Of a stretch of DNA of 64,000 nt, positions 17,597 through 25,451 are shown in pieces; the stretch's first letter is position 1; each line of letters opens with the position of its first letter. The stretch spans positions 1 to 64,000 of the forward strand of contig JAKUTX010000007.1 of NCBI GenBank assembly GCA_022447855.1, written 5' to 3'. The DNA is from UBA6927 sp022447855. GTDB lineage: Bacteria > Chloroflexota > Dehalococcoidia > Lucifugimonadales > UBA6927. The notes beneath the pieces were generated by a model that searched no databases, was not told where the DNA came from, and saw only the letters and a list, made by a program, of their open reading frames with translations. The translations under genes were made by a program, and so were the position numbers.

Positions 17597-18357
17597 TATT
17601 CCCCTCTAAATCTCGGCTTTTTTCGGGATACAAAGCTCCGAATCCCCTCTGCACGATCAAATGAATGTTGTAGTAGGAAATTTAGATCGGCTTCCAATTT
17701 CAACCCTTCATTTAGATGTAATTCTAAACCAGTTAGGATAGATTCCTTTAAAAATTTCACAGCAATTGGTGAGGCATGACTTATTTGTTTTGCTAAATTG
17801 ATTGATTCGGTATCTAAGTTTAGGTTATTGATTATTCTACTTATCAAACCAATTGATAACGCATCCTCTGAATTGATTTGTCTACAAGTTAGAGTGATTT
17901 CTAAAGCTCTTCCTTGGCCTACAATTTTTGGTAATCGTTGTGATCCTCCATCCCAAGGAATTTTGCCTGATAATAATTGCCCCATCCTGAATTGAGCAGT
18001 ATCTGATGCTATTCTAATATCAGTAGCAAGTGCAAGTTCAAGAGCTTGATCAAATATATTTCCATTTAGAATTGCCAATGATGGAAGTTCGACTTCAGCA
18101 ATAGAATCAGACATTCTGAAATTAGAAATGTCTGTTAGTGAATCAAGCATTTTTGTAGGACATGGATATGAATAGACATTTTCGAATCCTTGAAAAATGA
18201 TGACTCGAAGATCATTACGCAAATTCAGGGTATGTAAATCTTGTCGAAATTCTGAAATTAAATTAGAAATATTGGGGTTAGAGTGTGATATTTGGTTAAA
18301 AGATACAATCCCAATATTTTCAATTTGTTTAATTTGAATTAGGCTCTCTTTATTCAT
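17596..18357 (-). CDS. Crotonase-family protein with degraded active site
   Basis: A 253-residue crotonase-fold protein coupled to the intact crotonase that follows. E107 (ALELAL) is kept, but the second catalytic glutamate is replaced by G126 in FRMGQLLSG, and the oxyanion motif expected near 62-70 reads YSYPCPTKML. It cannot act as a normal hydratase by this reading. It may bind acyl-CoA, form a hetero-oligomer with its partner, or catalyse a different crotonase-family reaction needing one glutamate. It is the first gene of the unit and is divergent from the 52-residue protein. Confidence 0.8.
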   Translation of the reverse strand: MNKESLIQIKQIENIGIVSFNQISHSNPNISNLISEFRQDLHTLNLRNDLRVIIFQGFENVYSYPCPTKMLDSLTDISNFRMSDSIAEVELPSLAILNGNIFDQALELALATDIRIASDTAQFRMGQLLSGKIPWDGGSQRLPKIVGQGRALEITLTCRQINSEDALSIGLISRIINNLNLDTESINLAKQISHASPIAVKFLKESILTGLELHLNEGLKLEADLNFLLQHSFDRAEGIRSFVSRKKPRFRGE

Positions 18358-18411
18358 TCCAGAATAGTATCACAATGGGATTTAATGAAAATTCTAATAT
18401 TGGTACACAGA

Positions 18412-18440
18412 TTGCAGATTTCACTTCCGTGCTTTAGAAT
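18412..18440 (+). promoter_or_regulatory. Promoter for the 52-residue basic protein
   Basis: TTGCAG (18412-18417) and TAGAAT (18435-18440) are separated by exactly 17 bases, about 35 bases before the small gene's start codon. Confidence 0.5.
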
Positions 18441-18474
18441 CTATTTTTGAAATTATTGTATAGAGAGGTGATTC

Positions 18475-18633
18475 ATGCCTAAAGGATCAGTTCCCAGGCG
18501 GGAATCCAAAAAAGCTAAGAAAAACTCTGCGAAGAAACAGGGTGGCTTATCTGTTTCCGAGTTCGCTTCCGCTGAGCCTGAGGTTATTAAGAAGCGTAGG
18601 AAATCTCGAAGCGACGATGAGGCTAATTTCTAG
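18475..18633 (+). CDS. Small basic protein, 52 residues, unknown
   Basis: This short gene encodes 52 residues. The first half is Lys/Arg/Ser-rich (KKAKKNSAKK at 12-21), the middle GGLSVSEFASAEPEV, and the end KKRRKSRSDDEANF. GAGAGGTGA lies just before the ATG and a consensus-like promoter lies upstream, so expression is likely. The charge pattern suggests nucleic acid or ribosome binding, with no membrane segment or cysteine. I do not recognise a family. It stands alone on the plus strand between minus-strand genes. Confidence 0.7.
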   Translation: MPKGSVPRRESKKAKKNSAKKQGGLSVSEFASAEPEVIKKRRKSRSDDEANF

Positions 18634-18662
18634 TTTTTGAATGAACCGTTTTACTAAATTGT

Positions 18663-19073
18663 CTAATTGATTGCACTAATGCAATATGTTTTGCAATTAG
18701 CTAGTAGTCTTTCGATAACATTTGCAGAGATGTCTCTTGAGTTTGAGGATTCTGACCACTTTTGAGCCAATTCTTCACTTATATCGTTTGCTGACATGGG
18801 TTTGTTATTATTTGCGATGATTACTCGAAATATTGCTTCCTTAAGAGGAGTATCAGGCAGAAGGTAATCATCCTTTGAGCTAGAAACATTTGCAAGCAAA
18901 TCTAGAATGGGTTTGATATCAGAATTATTAGAAGGGTTTGGATCTAATCCTCCTTGACTAACGTAATCTAATCTACTGGTTAAAAGTGATGGAAGAGATC
19001 TATTTTGCTCCGTCGCCAAAGATGTAGATACCTGATAGCGTGCAGGTTTTGTTTGTTCTTTTTGATTTGTCAT
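18663..19073 (-). CDS. Hypothetical protein coupled to moeA, possible winged helix
   Basis: A 136-residue protein of unknown family. The first half is polar and low-complexity (Ser, Asn, Gln). The second half, from about residue 75, reads like a helix-turn-helix or winged-helix domain (TPLKEAIFRVIIANNNKPMS then ANDISEELAQKW). It starts at 19073, where ATGA overlaps the moeA stop and GGAGG lies 10 bases upstream, so translation should be coupled to moeA. No cofactor motif is visible. A role linked to molybdenum cofactor, perhaps regulatory, is inferred from position only. Confidence 0.65.
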   Translation of the reverse strand: MTNQKEQTKPARYQVSTSLATEQNRSLPSLLTSRLDYVSQGGLDPNPSNNSDIKPILDLLANVSSSKDDYLLPDTPLKEAIFRVIIANNNKPMSANDISEELAQKWSESSNSRDISANVIERLLANCKTYCISAIN

Positions 19074-20332
19074 AATGTCATTTCCTCCGGCCAATCAATC
19101 ATTTGTACTTCCACAGTTTCGCCAGCATTTTTGATTTTTTCGTTTTCAGGGCATATAGCAAGTCCATTTGCATGAGCCATGCTTGTTAACAGATTAGAAT
19201 TTTGGTGGCCAGTCAATTTTGCTTTGTATTGTTCATTGTTCTTGGTCACGATTACTCTTGCAAAGACTCTTCTTCCATCACCATTGTATATTGGATCTTC
19301 CAGAACTGCACGTACAGTAGGTCTGGGTTGATGATTTTTACCCATCATTTTTCTAATCGAGGGGCGTCCAAATTGTTCAAATGCCACAAGTGCGCTTACA
19401 GGATTCCCTGGTAGCCCTAGATGAGGTATTGATTTACCTTTTTGAGTTATGAATGTTCCAAAAGCTAGAGGTTTTGCAGGCCTCATTCTAACGGACCAAA
19501 AATCTATTTCTCCATGATTCTTCAAGACATCCTTTACAATATCGTAGTCTCCCTTTGAAACGCCTGCAGAAGTGATTAAAAAGTCAAAATCATCTATTGA
19601 ATTTAGTATCGAAGTTAGTGAATTGAAATCATCTTTACCTATTTCTAAAATTTGGGTAATTGCTCCACACTTTAAAGCCGCAGAAGAAATTGAATATGAG
19701 TTGCTATCGTAAATTTTATTAGAGACAATTTCAGAACCGGGTTTTATTAATTCGTTTCCAGTTGAAAGAATAGCCACTTTTGGTCTTCTTGTCACTGTAA
19801 TTTCAGACAATCCTAAGCTAGCAAGAACTCCTATTTCTGCAGGTCTTAGTTCTTTTCCGGATTTTAGGACAAGTTGACCATTTTGAATATCTTGCCCATA
19901 AGGCCTCACGTCAGACCCCGTATTAACCTCCGTAAGAATTCCAATTTCATTAGAAGATGAGTGTAGTAGTGACCGAGAGTCTTCATCAGTTTCTTCAAAG
20001 GGTATGACAGCGTCTGCACCTTTAGGTATTGGGGCTCCTGTCATGATTCGAACAGCTTGTCCTGAATTTATTGAATTTGAAAATGATTCGCCAGCACTAA
20101 CTGATCCACAAACTTTTAGAATTACTGGGTTTGTTTTTGAAGCTTTGGCAGTATCTTTTGATTTAACAGCATATCCATCCATTGCAGAATTGTCTGCTGG
20201 AGGGACATCAATTGAAGAAAAAACGTCTTTGGATAATACTTGCCCCAGAGAGTTTAGAATAGAAACGTTCTCACTACTTAGTACGGTGAACCGAGCTAAG
20301 ATTTTATCCAAAGCTTCTTCAACACTTAGCAT
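19070..20332 (-). CDS. moeA: Molybdopterin molybdenumtransferase
   Basis: Inserts molybdate into adenylated molybdopterin to form the molybdenum cofactor. The 420-residue protein shows the MoeA signatures DVPPADNSAMDGYAV at about 40-54, MTGAPIPKGADAVIPFE at about 96-112, AILSTGNELIKPG, TSAGVSKGDYD and LGLPGNPVSALVAFEQF, then the C-terminal domain. It implies molybdoenzymes in this organism. The Shine-Dalgarno is weak. The next gene overlaps its stop codon. Confidence 0.95.
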   Translation of the reverse strand: MLSVEEALDKILARFTVLSSENVSILNSLGQVLSKDVFSSIDVPPADNSAMDGYAVKSKDTAKASKTNPVILKVCGSVSAGESFSNSINSGQAVRIMTGAPIPKGADAVIPFEETDEDSRSLLHSSSNEIGILTEVNTGSDVRPYGQDIQNGQLVLKSGKELRPAEIGVLASLGLSEITVTRRPKVAILSTGNELIKPGSEIVSNKIYDSNSYSISSAALKCGAITQILEIGKDDFNSLTSILNSIDDFDFLITSAGVSKGDYDIVKDVLKNHGEIDFWSVRMRPAKPLAFGTFITQKGKSIPHLGLPGNPVSALVAFEQFGRPSIRKMMGKNHQPRPTVRAVLEDPIYNGDGRRVFARVIVTKNNEQYKAKLTGHQNSNLLTSMAHANGLAICPENEKIKNAGETVEVQMIDWPEEMTL

Positions 20333-20421
20333 GTTTTCGTTTAAAAGATGTTTGTGAACGTGAATGTGAATGCCTCGGAATACTTTCGTTAATTATACAC
20401 CAGTACGATTTAATAATGCTT

Positions 20422-22950
20422 TTATATTTCTCTAAGCTCTGCTGCTAATTCTTGGTTAAGTTGTTTTAGGATTGTTTTCATGGCACTATCAACTTGTTTG
20501 GATGTTAAAGTGCTTTGTGGAGATTGAAAAGTGATTCGGAAGGCAATTGATTTTCTGCCGATTTCCACTCCTTGTCCTGAATAGAGATCGAACGGAATAG
20601 AATTGATCACAAGTTTGTGTTTATGAATAATATCTTGGATTGTTGAGGATAAAACATCATCATTTACTACCAACGCCAAATCTCTGTAAGCCTCTGGAAA
20701 TTTGCTTATTTGGGTATAGTTGGTTTTAGAATCAGCGATGCATGAGATAATTGCATTAAGATCAAGTTCAAAAAAAATTACGCCAGAATTTTTATCTAAA
20801 TCAAAAGATTGAAAAGTTTTTTGGTTAATCTCTCCTAATACACCTAAAAGATTGGATTCAGACATGATGTAAGCTGCAGAAGATGTGTTCAGGATATTTT
20901 TTACTGTAGATAAAGGCTCTGGTTTGATTTCATCATTACTGGTTTCAACTAAGTGGTAAGTGGGATGGATTCCCAAATTTGAGAAAAGATTTTCTAAAAT
21001 ACCTTTTCCGTCAAAAAAATCTAAATTTTCAGAAGATTGAATCCAAGAGAGTTCATTTCTTTTCCCAGATAAAATACCAGTAATCATTTCAATTTCGTTA
21101 GGTAAAGGGGTTTCTGCAGAAGGGATTTCAGTTGGAAGAAAAACTCTACCCACTTCAAATAATTTAAAATTTTGTTCCCCTGAAGATTGCTGATTGTATG
21201 ACAATGTTTGAAGCATGCTTGCTCGTAGTGTAGGCCTAGCAAACACAAATTCAGAACTCATTTGGTTCGCTACTTTTAATGGATTCTTTTGAATTACTCC
21301 ACCTAATTTATCTATTGATTGCTGGCTAATTAATGGGTAGGAAATAATCTCTTGCATGCCAGAAGCCACTAACAAATCCTTAGCCTGTTCTCTTATATCG
21401 TATTTAATGTTTTGCCGTTGGTGAGGTATTTGCGAAGATAGCATTTCAGTGGGTACTTCATCGTAGCCAGAAATTCTCACTATTTCTTCAATTAGATCTT
21501 CTTCTATTGAAATATCAGATCTCCAATATGGAGGAGTAAACCACATTGTTTCTTCACGTTCGGGGATTGATTTTGCTTCTATAGTTTCTATGGTGTTGAA
21601 AAGTCCCGTTGGAGGGTCTGATTTTTCAAATCCTAATGAAATTAATACTGAAGTAATTGAATCGCTAGAATAATCTTTCCCAATCAGATTTTTCATCTTA
21701 CTTTTATTAACACTAATTGGAGAAATAACTTCTTCAGAATAATTTTGATCAATAATTTCTTTTGAAGAAACACCTCCACAAATTTCTAAGATCATTTGTG
21801 TTGCTCTTTTTAAAGCAAAAGATGTGATTTCTGGGCGTATATTTCTTTCAAATCTGTAGGATGCTTCTGTACTAATTTTTAAATTAGTACGAGTAGCTCT
21901 GATATTGCCAGAATCGAAGTTGGCAGATTCCAAAAAAATATTTTTGGTTTTGGAGTCAATCTCCGCACGAGTTCCTCCAATTATTCCAGCTAATCCAATA
22001 GGTCCTAATTCATCAGAAATAGTTAACATTTCGGGTGTTAATTTTCTAGTTTCACCATCGAGCGTTTTTATAGTTTCATCAGTTTTAGCTCTTCTAACAA
22101 AAATTTTATCACCCGAAATTTTGTCCAAATCGAAAGCATGCAGTGGTTGGCCGTATTCCAGCATTACGAAATTTGTTATATCAACAATATTGTTAATGGG
22201 GCGTTGTCCTGACTTTGTGAGTGCATCTTGAAGCCATTTTGGAGATTCATGAATCTTTACATTCGTGAGAACATTTCCAGTGTATCTGTTGCAAATTTCT
22301 GGATTTTCTACTTTTACAGATGCTAGTTCTGCAATTGGTAATCCTTCACATTGATACAAAACATCAGGTTTTTGAAATTTTGTTTTAGTGATTGCAGCAA
22401 TTTCGTGCACGATTCCAAGCACAGACAGACAATCTGGTCTGTTTGGTGTGATTTCAATATCCAGTATTGCATCAGCCAAAATTTCCTTAGCTGATGTTCC
22501 TATTGGAGTAGATTCGGGTAATACTAAAATCCCTTCATGGTCGCTACTTAGTTGTAGTTCTAACTCTGAACACACCATTCCTTTTGATTCAATTCCGCGT
22601 ATCTTAGCTGCTTTTAGGGGTTCAGATTTTTGATTCCTTGGATTGAATAAAATAGCTCCCTCAGTTGCAAAAATAATTTTTTGACCAACTTGTATGTTAG
22701 GAGCGCCGCATACCACCTTTTCAATATTAGATTCTGTTAATAAGACTGAGACTAATTTTAGCCTATCGGCATTAGGATGAGGTTCTATGGATTTGATTTC
22801 TCCTACAAATAAAGAAGACTTCTCCCAATTTGCTCCGATTTCATTGACTTCAGCAACTTCAATTCCGACCATGGTTAAATGATGAGCCAGTTCAGTTGGA
22901 GTCATACTGAGGTCTATATATTTTTTAATCCAAGATATTGGGATTTTCAT
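20422..22950 (-). CDS. pheT: Phenylalanyl-tRNA synthetase beta subunit
   Basis: Large subunit of the alpha2-beta2 enzyme that charges tRNA-Phe. The 842-residue protein contains the N-terminal tRNA-binding EMAP-like domain (VGEIKSIEPHPNADRLKLVSV at about 50-70), the B3/B4 editing region, the B5 domain, a catalytic-like core and the C-terminal ferredoxin-fold anticodon-binding domain (FPEAYRDLALVV). It lies 11 bases after pheS, on the same transcript. Confidence 0.95.
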   Translation of the reverse strand: MKIPISWIKKYIDLSMTPTELAHHLTMVGIEVAEVNEIGANWEKSSLFVGEIKSIEPHPNADRLKLVSVLLTESNIEKVVCGAPNIQVGQKIIFATEGAILFNPRNQKSEPLKAAKIRGIESKGMVCSELELQLSSDHEGILVLPESTPIGTSAKEILADAILDIEITPNRPDCLSVLGIVHEIAAITKTKFQKPDVLYQCEGLPIAELASVKVENPEICNRYTGNVLTNVKIHESPKWLQDALTKSGQRPINNIVDITNFVMLEYGQPLHAFDLDKISGDKIFVRRAKTDETIKTLDGETRKLTPEMLTISDELGPIGLAGIIGGTRAEIDSKTKNIFLESANFDSGNIRATRTNLKISTEASYRFERNIRPEITSFALKRATQMILEICGGVSSKEIIDQNYSEEVISPISVNKSKMKNLIGKDYSSDSITSVLISLGFEKSDPPTGLFNTIETIEAKSIPEREETMWFTPPYWRSDISIEEDLIEEIVRISGYDEVPTEMLSSQIPHQRQNIKYDIREQAKDLLVASGMQEIISYPLISQQSIDKLGGVIQKNPLKVANQMSSEFVFARPTLRASMLQTLSYNQQSSGEQNFKLFEVGRVFLPTEIPSAETPLPNEIEMITGILSGKRNELSWIQSSENLDFFDGKGILENLFSNLGIHPTYHLVETSNDEIKPEPLSTVKNILNTSSAAYIMSESNLLGVLGEINQKTFQSFDLDKNSGVIFFELDLNAIISCIADSKTNYTQISKFPEAYRDLALVVNDDVLSSTIQDIIHKHKLVINSIPFDLYSGQGVEIGRKSIAFRITFQSPQSTLTSKQVDSAMKTILKQLNQELAAELREI

Positions 22951-22961
22951 GATTTTCTCGT

Positions 22962-24020
22962 CTAAGAATATGTTTGGCTAAATTGTTTTAGGAACCTAAG
23001 ATCATTTGAATAAAAATGACGGATATCATCTATTCCATATTTCAACATTGCTATTCGTTCTGGCCCCATTCCAAATGCAAAACCGCTATAAATATTGGAG
23101 TCGTAGCCAACACCCTCCAAAACGTTTGGATGAACCATTCCAGCACCCATAATTTCTATCCATCCTGAGTCGGAGCATATGCGGCATCCTTGGCCGTTAC
23201 AAATGAAGCAGTCGATGGACATATCTACGCCAGGTTCAACGAAAGGGAAATAATCGCATCTAAATCGAATTTTACGTTCTTCGCCAAAGACTAATCTTGC
23301 AAATTCATAAAGAGTCCCTTTAAGGTTCGCAAAAGTGATCCCTTTATCAACAACTAGTCCTTCGATTTGCTGAAAATGCCATTCGTGTGTCGCATCAGTA
23401 GCTTCATACCGATAGCATTTTCCTGGCACTAAAACTCTAATAGGTGGTTCAGTTGATTCCATATGTCTTGCTTGCATTGGGGAAGTATGTGTTCTGAGTA
23501 ACATAGGATAATTTCCATCATCATTTACATAATCAATCCATAGTGTGTTCCACATGTCACGTGCAGGATGTCCTTGAGGTATGTTAAGCATTTCGAAATT
23601 ATATTTATCTAATTCGATTTCAGGCCCCTCAGTAATTTCAAAGCCCATATTTTTAAAAATATTTGATATCATTCGGACGATTTTGGTTACTGGGTGTAAT
23701 CCTCCTGAAGGCAAATTTCTTCCTGGAAGAGTTACGTCCAAAGCAGTTTTTGTAGAAGATACATCTTGTTCAGACACTTTGATTGATTCCAAGTGTGAAT
23801 TCAGAGATTCTTCAAGTAATGATTTGGTTTGATTAGCCAACATTCCTATTGAACGGCGTTCCTCTTTAGGAATTTTCCCGATGCTGCGAAGAATATCAGT
23901 AAGTTTTCCATTTCTTCCGATCCAAGCAACTCGCCATTCTTCAGCTTCCTCAGTGGATGAGACTGATTTAAGAGAAGCTATAGCCTTATCGGTAATTTTT
24001 TGTAGGTCTGAAGTGGTCAT
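22962..24020 (-). CDS. pheS: Phenylalanyl-tRNA synthetase alpha subunit
   Basis: Catalytic subunit that makes Phe-tRNA. It has the N-terminal coiled coil, class II motif 2 (CYRYEATDATHEWHFQQIEG), a cysteine-rich CFICNGQGCRICSDSGW stretch and the motif 3 region FAFGMGPERIAMLKYGIDD. I placed the start at 24020, giving 352 residues, since GAGG is 5 bases upstream; ATGs at 24023 and 24044 are also in frame. It is the first gene of the pheST unit behind a strong promoter. No T-box leader is visible. Confidence 0.95.
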   Translation of the reverse strand: MTTSDLQKITDKAIASLKSVSSTEEAEEWRVAWIGRNGKLTDILRSIGKIPKEERRSIGMLANQTKSLLEESLNSHLESIKVSEQDVSSTKTALDVTLPGRNLPSGGLHPVTKIVRMISNIFKNMGFEITEGPEIELDKYNFEMLNIPQGHPARDMWNTLWIDYVNDDGNYPMLLRTHTSPMQARHMESTEPPIRVLVPGKCYRYEATDATHEWHFQQIEGLVVDKGITFANLKGTLYEFARLVFGEERKIRFRCDYFPFVEPGVDMSIDCFICNGQGCRICSDSGWIEIMGAGMVHPNVLEGVGYDSNIYSGFAFGMGPERIAMLKYGIDDIRHFYSNDLRFLKQFSQTYS

Positions 24021-24056
24021 CATTTCCTCAAAATATGTGATCAATACACTATACAG

Positions 24057-24085
24057 ATTATAGATTTGGAGACCTTTGTGGTCAA
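24057..24085 (-). promoter_or_regulatory. Sigma70-type promoter for pheST
   Basis: On the minus strand TTGACC (24080-24085) and a perfect TATAAT (24057-24062) are spaced by 17 bases. The start would lie about 30 bases before pheS. Confidence 0.65.
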
Positions 24086-24181
24086 GAACGCTTTAGTTTT
24101 TTATACTCATGCTAGCGTCAAAAATCCCTACTATTGATTCATAAACTAGATTCATTCATTATTATTTGATTATATTAATAT

Positions 24182-24210
24182 TTGACCTAGAGACAGAATC
24201 AAAATATCCT
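24182..24210 (+). promoter_or_regulatory. Candidate promoter for mscS
   Basis: TTGACC (24182-24187) and TATCCT (24205-24210) are 17 bases apart, about 70 bases before the mscS start. The -10 is a weak match. Confidence 0.35.
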
Positions 24211-24280
24211 GTGAACGGGTTTTATTATACGTTGAGTTTCAAAATGTTTTGTTGTCAACGATTAATTGATGGAGCATCTG

Positions 24281-25414
24281 ATGAATCTTGATTTGACTTT
24301 CATTCCGGGAGAATTTCTAGAATCTAGTATTTTTGGTGGAATATTTATATTATCAATTTTCTTTTTTTCATTTATTGTTGCATTAGTTGCCTTTGTTATT
24401 TTGAAACAGCTCGCCAATAGATTGTCTTCTGCGAATTCTAACAGTGTTCTTTCAGAAATATTACATTCTATTCGCAAGTCTGTGTTTGTGTTGATTTTAT
24501 TAATTGGATTGTCATTTTCCTTTTCAATAGTAGGTAATTTTGAAAGTCAACTGTCTCATATTGTTTACGATTTTTCAGATCTTTTAAAAACAATTTTGCT
24601 ACTGATTAGCATTATTTTGATTTCACACTCTTTGGTTAAAGTCATAGGGGTGTTTCTAAAGTGGTACTTAGAAAACATTGCAGAAAAAACTGAGACAACT
24701 TTAGATGATCAATTGATACGACCTTTAATGAGACTCACACCCGTTGTTATTTACTCAATAGGATTATTGGTGTTGCTCGAAAGTTTAGGGATTTCAATTA
24801 GTCCTCTTTTGGCAGGTCTTGGAATTGCAGGTTTAGCAGTTGCTTTGGCGGTTCAGCCATCATTAACTAATTTCCTTGCAGGCACTTATGTGATGACAGA
24901 GAGTCAGCTAAAGATAGGGGATTATATTGAATTATCAGATGGCACTGCTGGGTTTGTAATTGAAATTGGTTGGAGGAGTACGAAACTTAGGAGTATTTTA
25001 AATAATCTTTTGATTGTGCCTAATTCGACTATTTCGAATAGTGTCATTTTAAATTATTATAGTCCTTCCCCCGCTTTGAATGTTAGGGTTACATGTGGAG
25101 TGAGCTATGATTCTGATCTAGAGCAAGTAGAGCGAGTAACTCTTGAAGAATGCAAGAGGGTTCAGAGTGAAAGTGTGTCTGCGATTAAAGATCAAGATCC
25201 GAGATTTGGATTTGATAGTTTTGATGATTCGAATATTTCGTTTTGGGTTTTTATGCAAGCTACTGATCGTATAGGAAGTTTTACTCTGACATCAGAAATA
25301 ATTAAAGCTATTCATGCGAGATTTCTTTTGGAAGGTATTACAATTAATTATCCTGTTCGAACGTTACAGTTTCCAGAAGATATAAAAAGTGACTTTTTAA
25401 AAAGCCAAACTTAA
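24281..25414 (+). CDS. mscS: Small-conductance mechanosensitive channel (MscS family)
   Basis: Opens under membrane tension to release solutes on osmotic downshock. The product is 377 residues, with about five N-terminal hydrophobic helices, a Gly/Ala-rich pore helix (AGLGIAGLAVALAVQPSLTNFLAG at about 180-203) and a C-terminal beta-rich vestibule domain (KIGDYIEL onward). I chose ATG 24281 because GGAG lies 6 bases upstream; TTG/ATG codons at 24266-24269 lack one. It is followed after 37 bases by the RNase gene. Confidence 0.9.
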   Translation: MNLDLTFIPGEFLESSIFGGIFILSIFFFSFIVALVAFVILKQLANRLSSANSNSVLSEILHSIRKSVFVLILLIGLSFSFSIVGNFESQLSHIVYDFSDLLKTILLLISIILISHSLVKVIGVFLKWYLENIAEKTETTLDDQLIRPLMRLTPVVIYSIGLLVLLESLGISISPLLAGLGIAGLAVALAVQPSLTNFLAGTYVMTESQLKIGDYIELSDGTAGFVIEIGWRSTKLRSILNNLLIVPNSTISNSVILNYYSPSPALNVRVTCGVSYDSDLEQVERVTLEECKRVQSESVSAIKDQDPRFGFDSFDDSNISFWVFMQATDRIGSFTLTSEIIKAIHARFLLEGITINYPVRTLQFPEDIKSDFLKSQT

Positions 25415-25451
25415 ATCTTCGGAAAGTTTATGGATTCTGGATTGAAAATTG

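Noticed and set aside
20354..20371. Three tandem GTGAAC/GTGAAT hexamers upstream of moeA
   Set aside because: Only three imperfect copies; no sign of a mobile or regulatory repeat and not found elsewhere in the window.
24021..24280. T-box riboswitch ahead of pheST
   Set aside because: No AGGGTGG-type T-box core or specifier stem is visible, and the leader from the good promoter is only about 30 bases.
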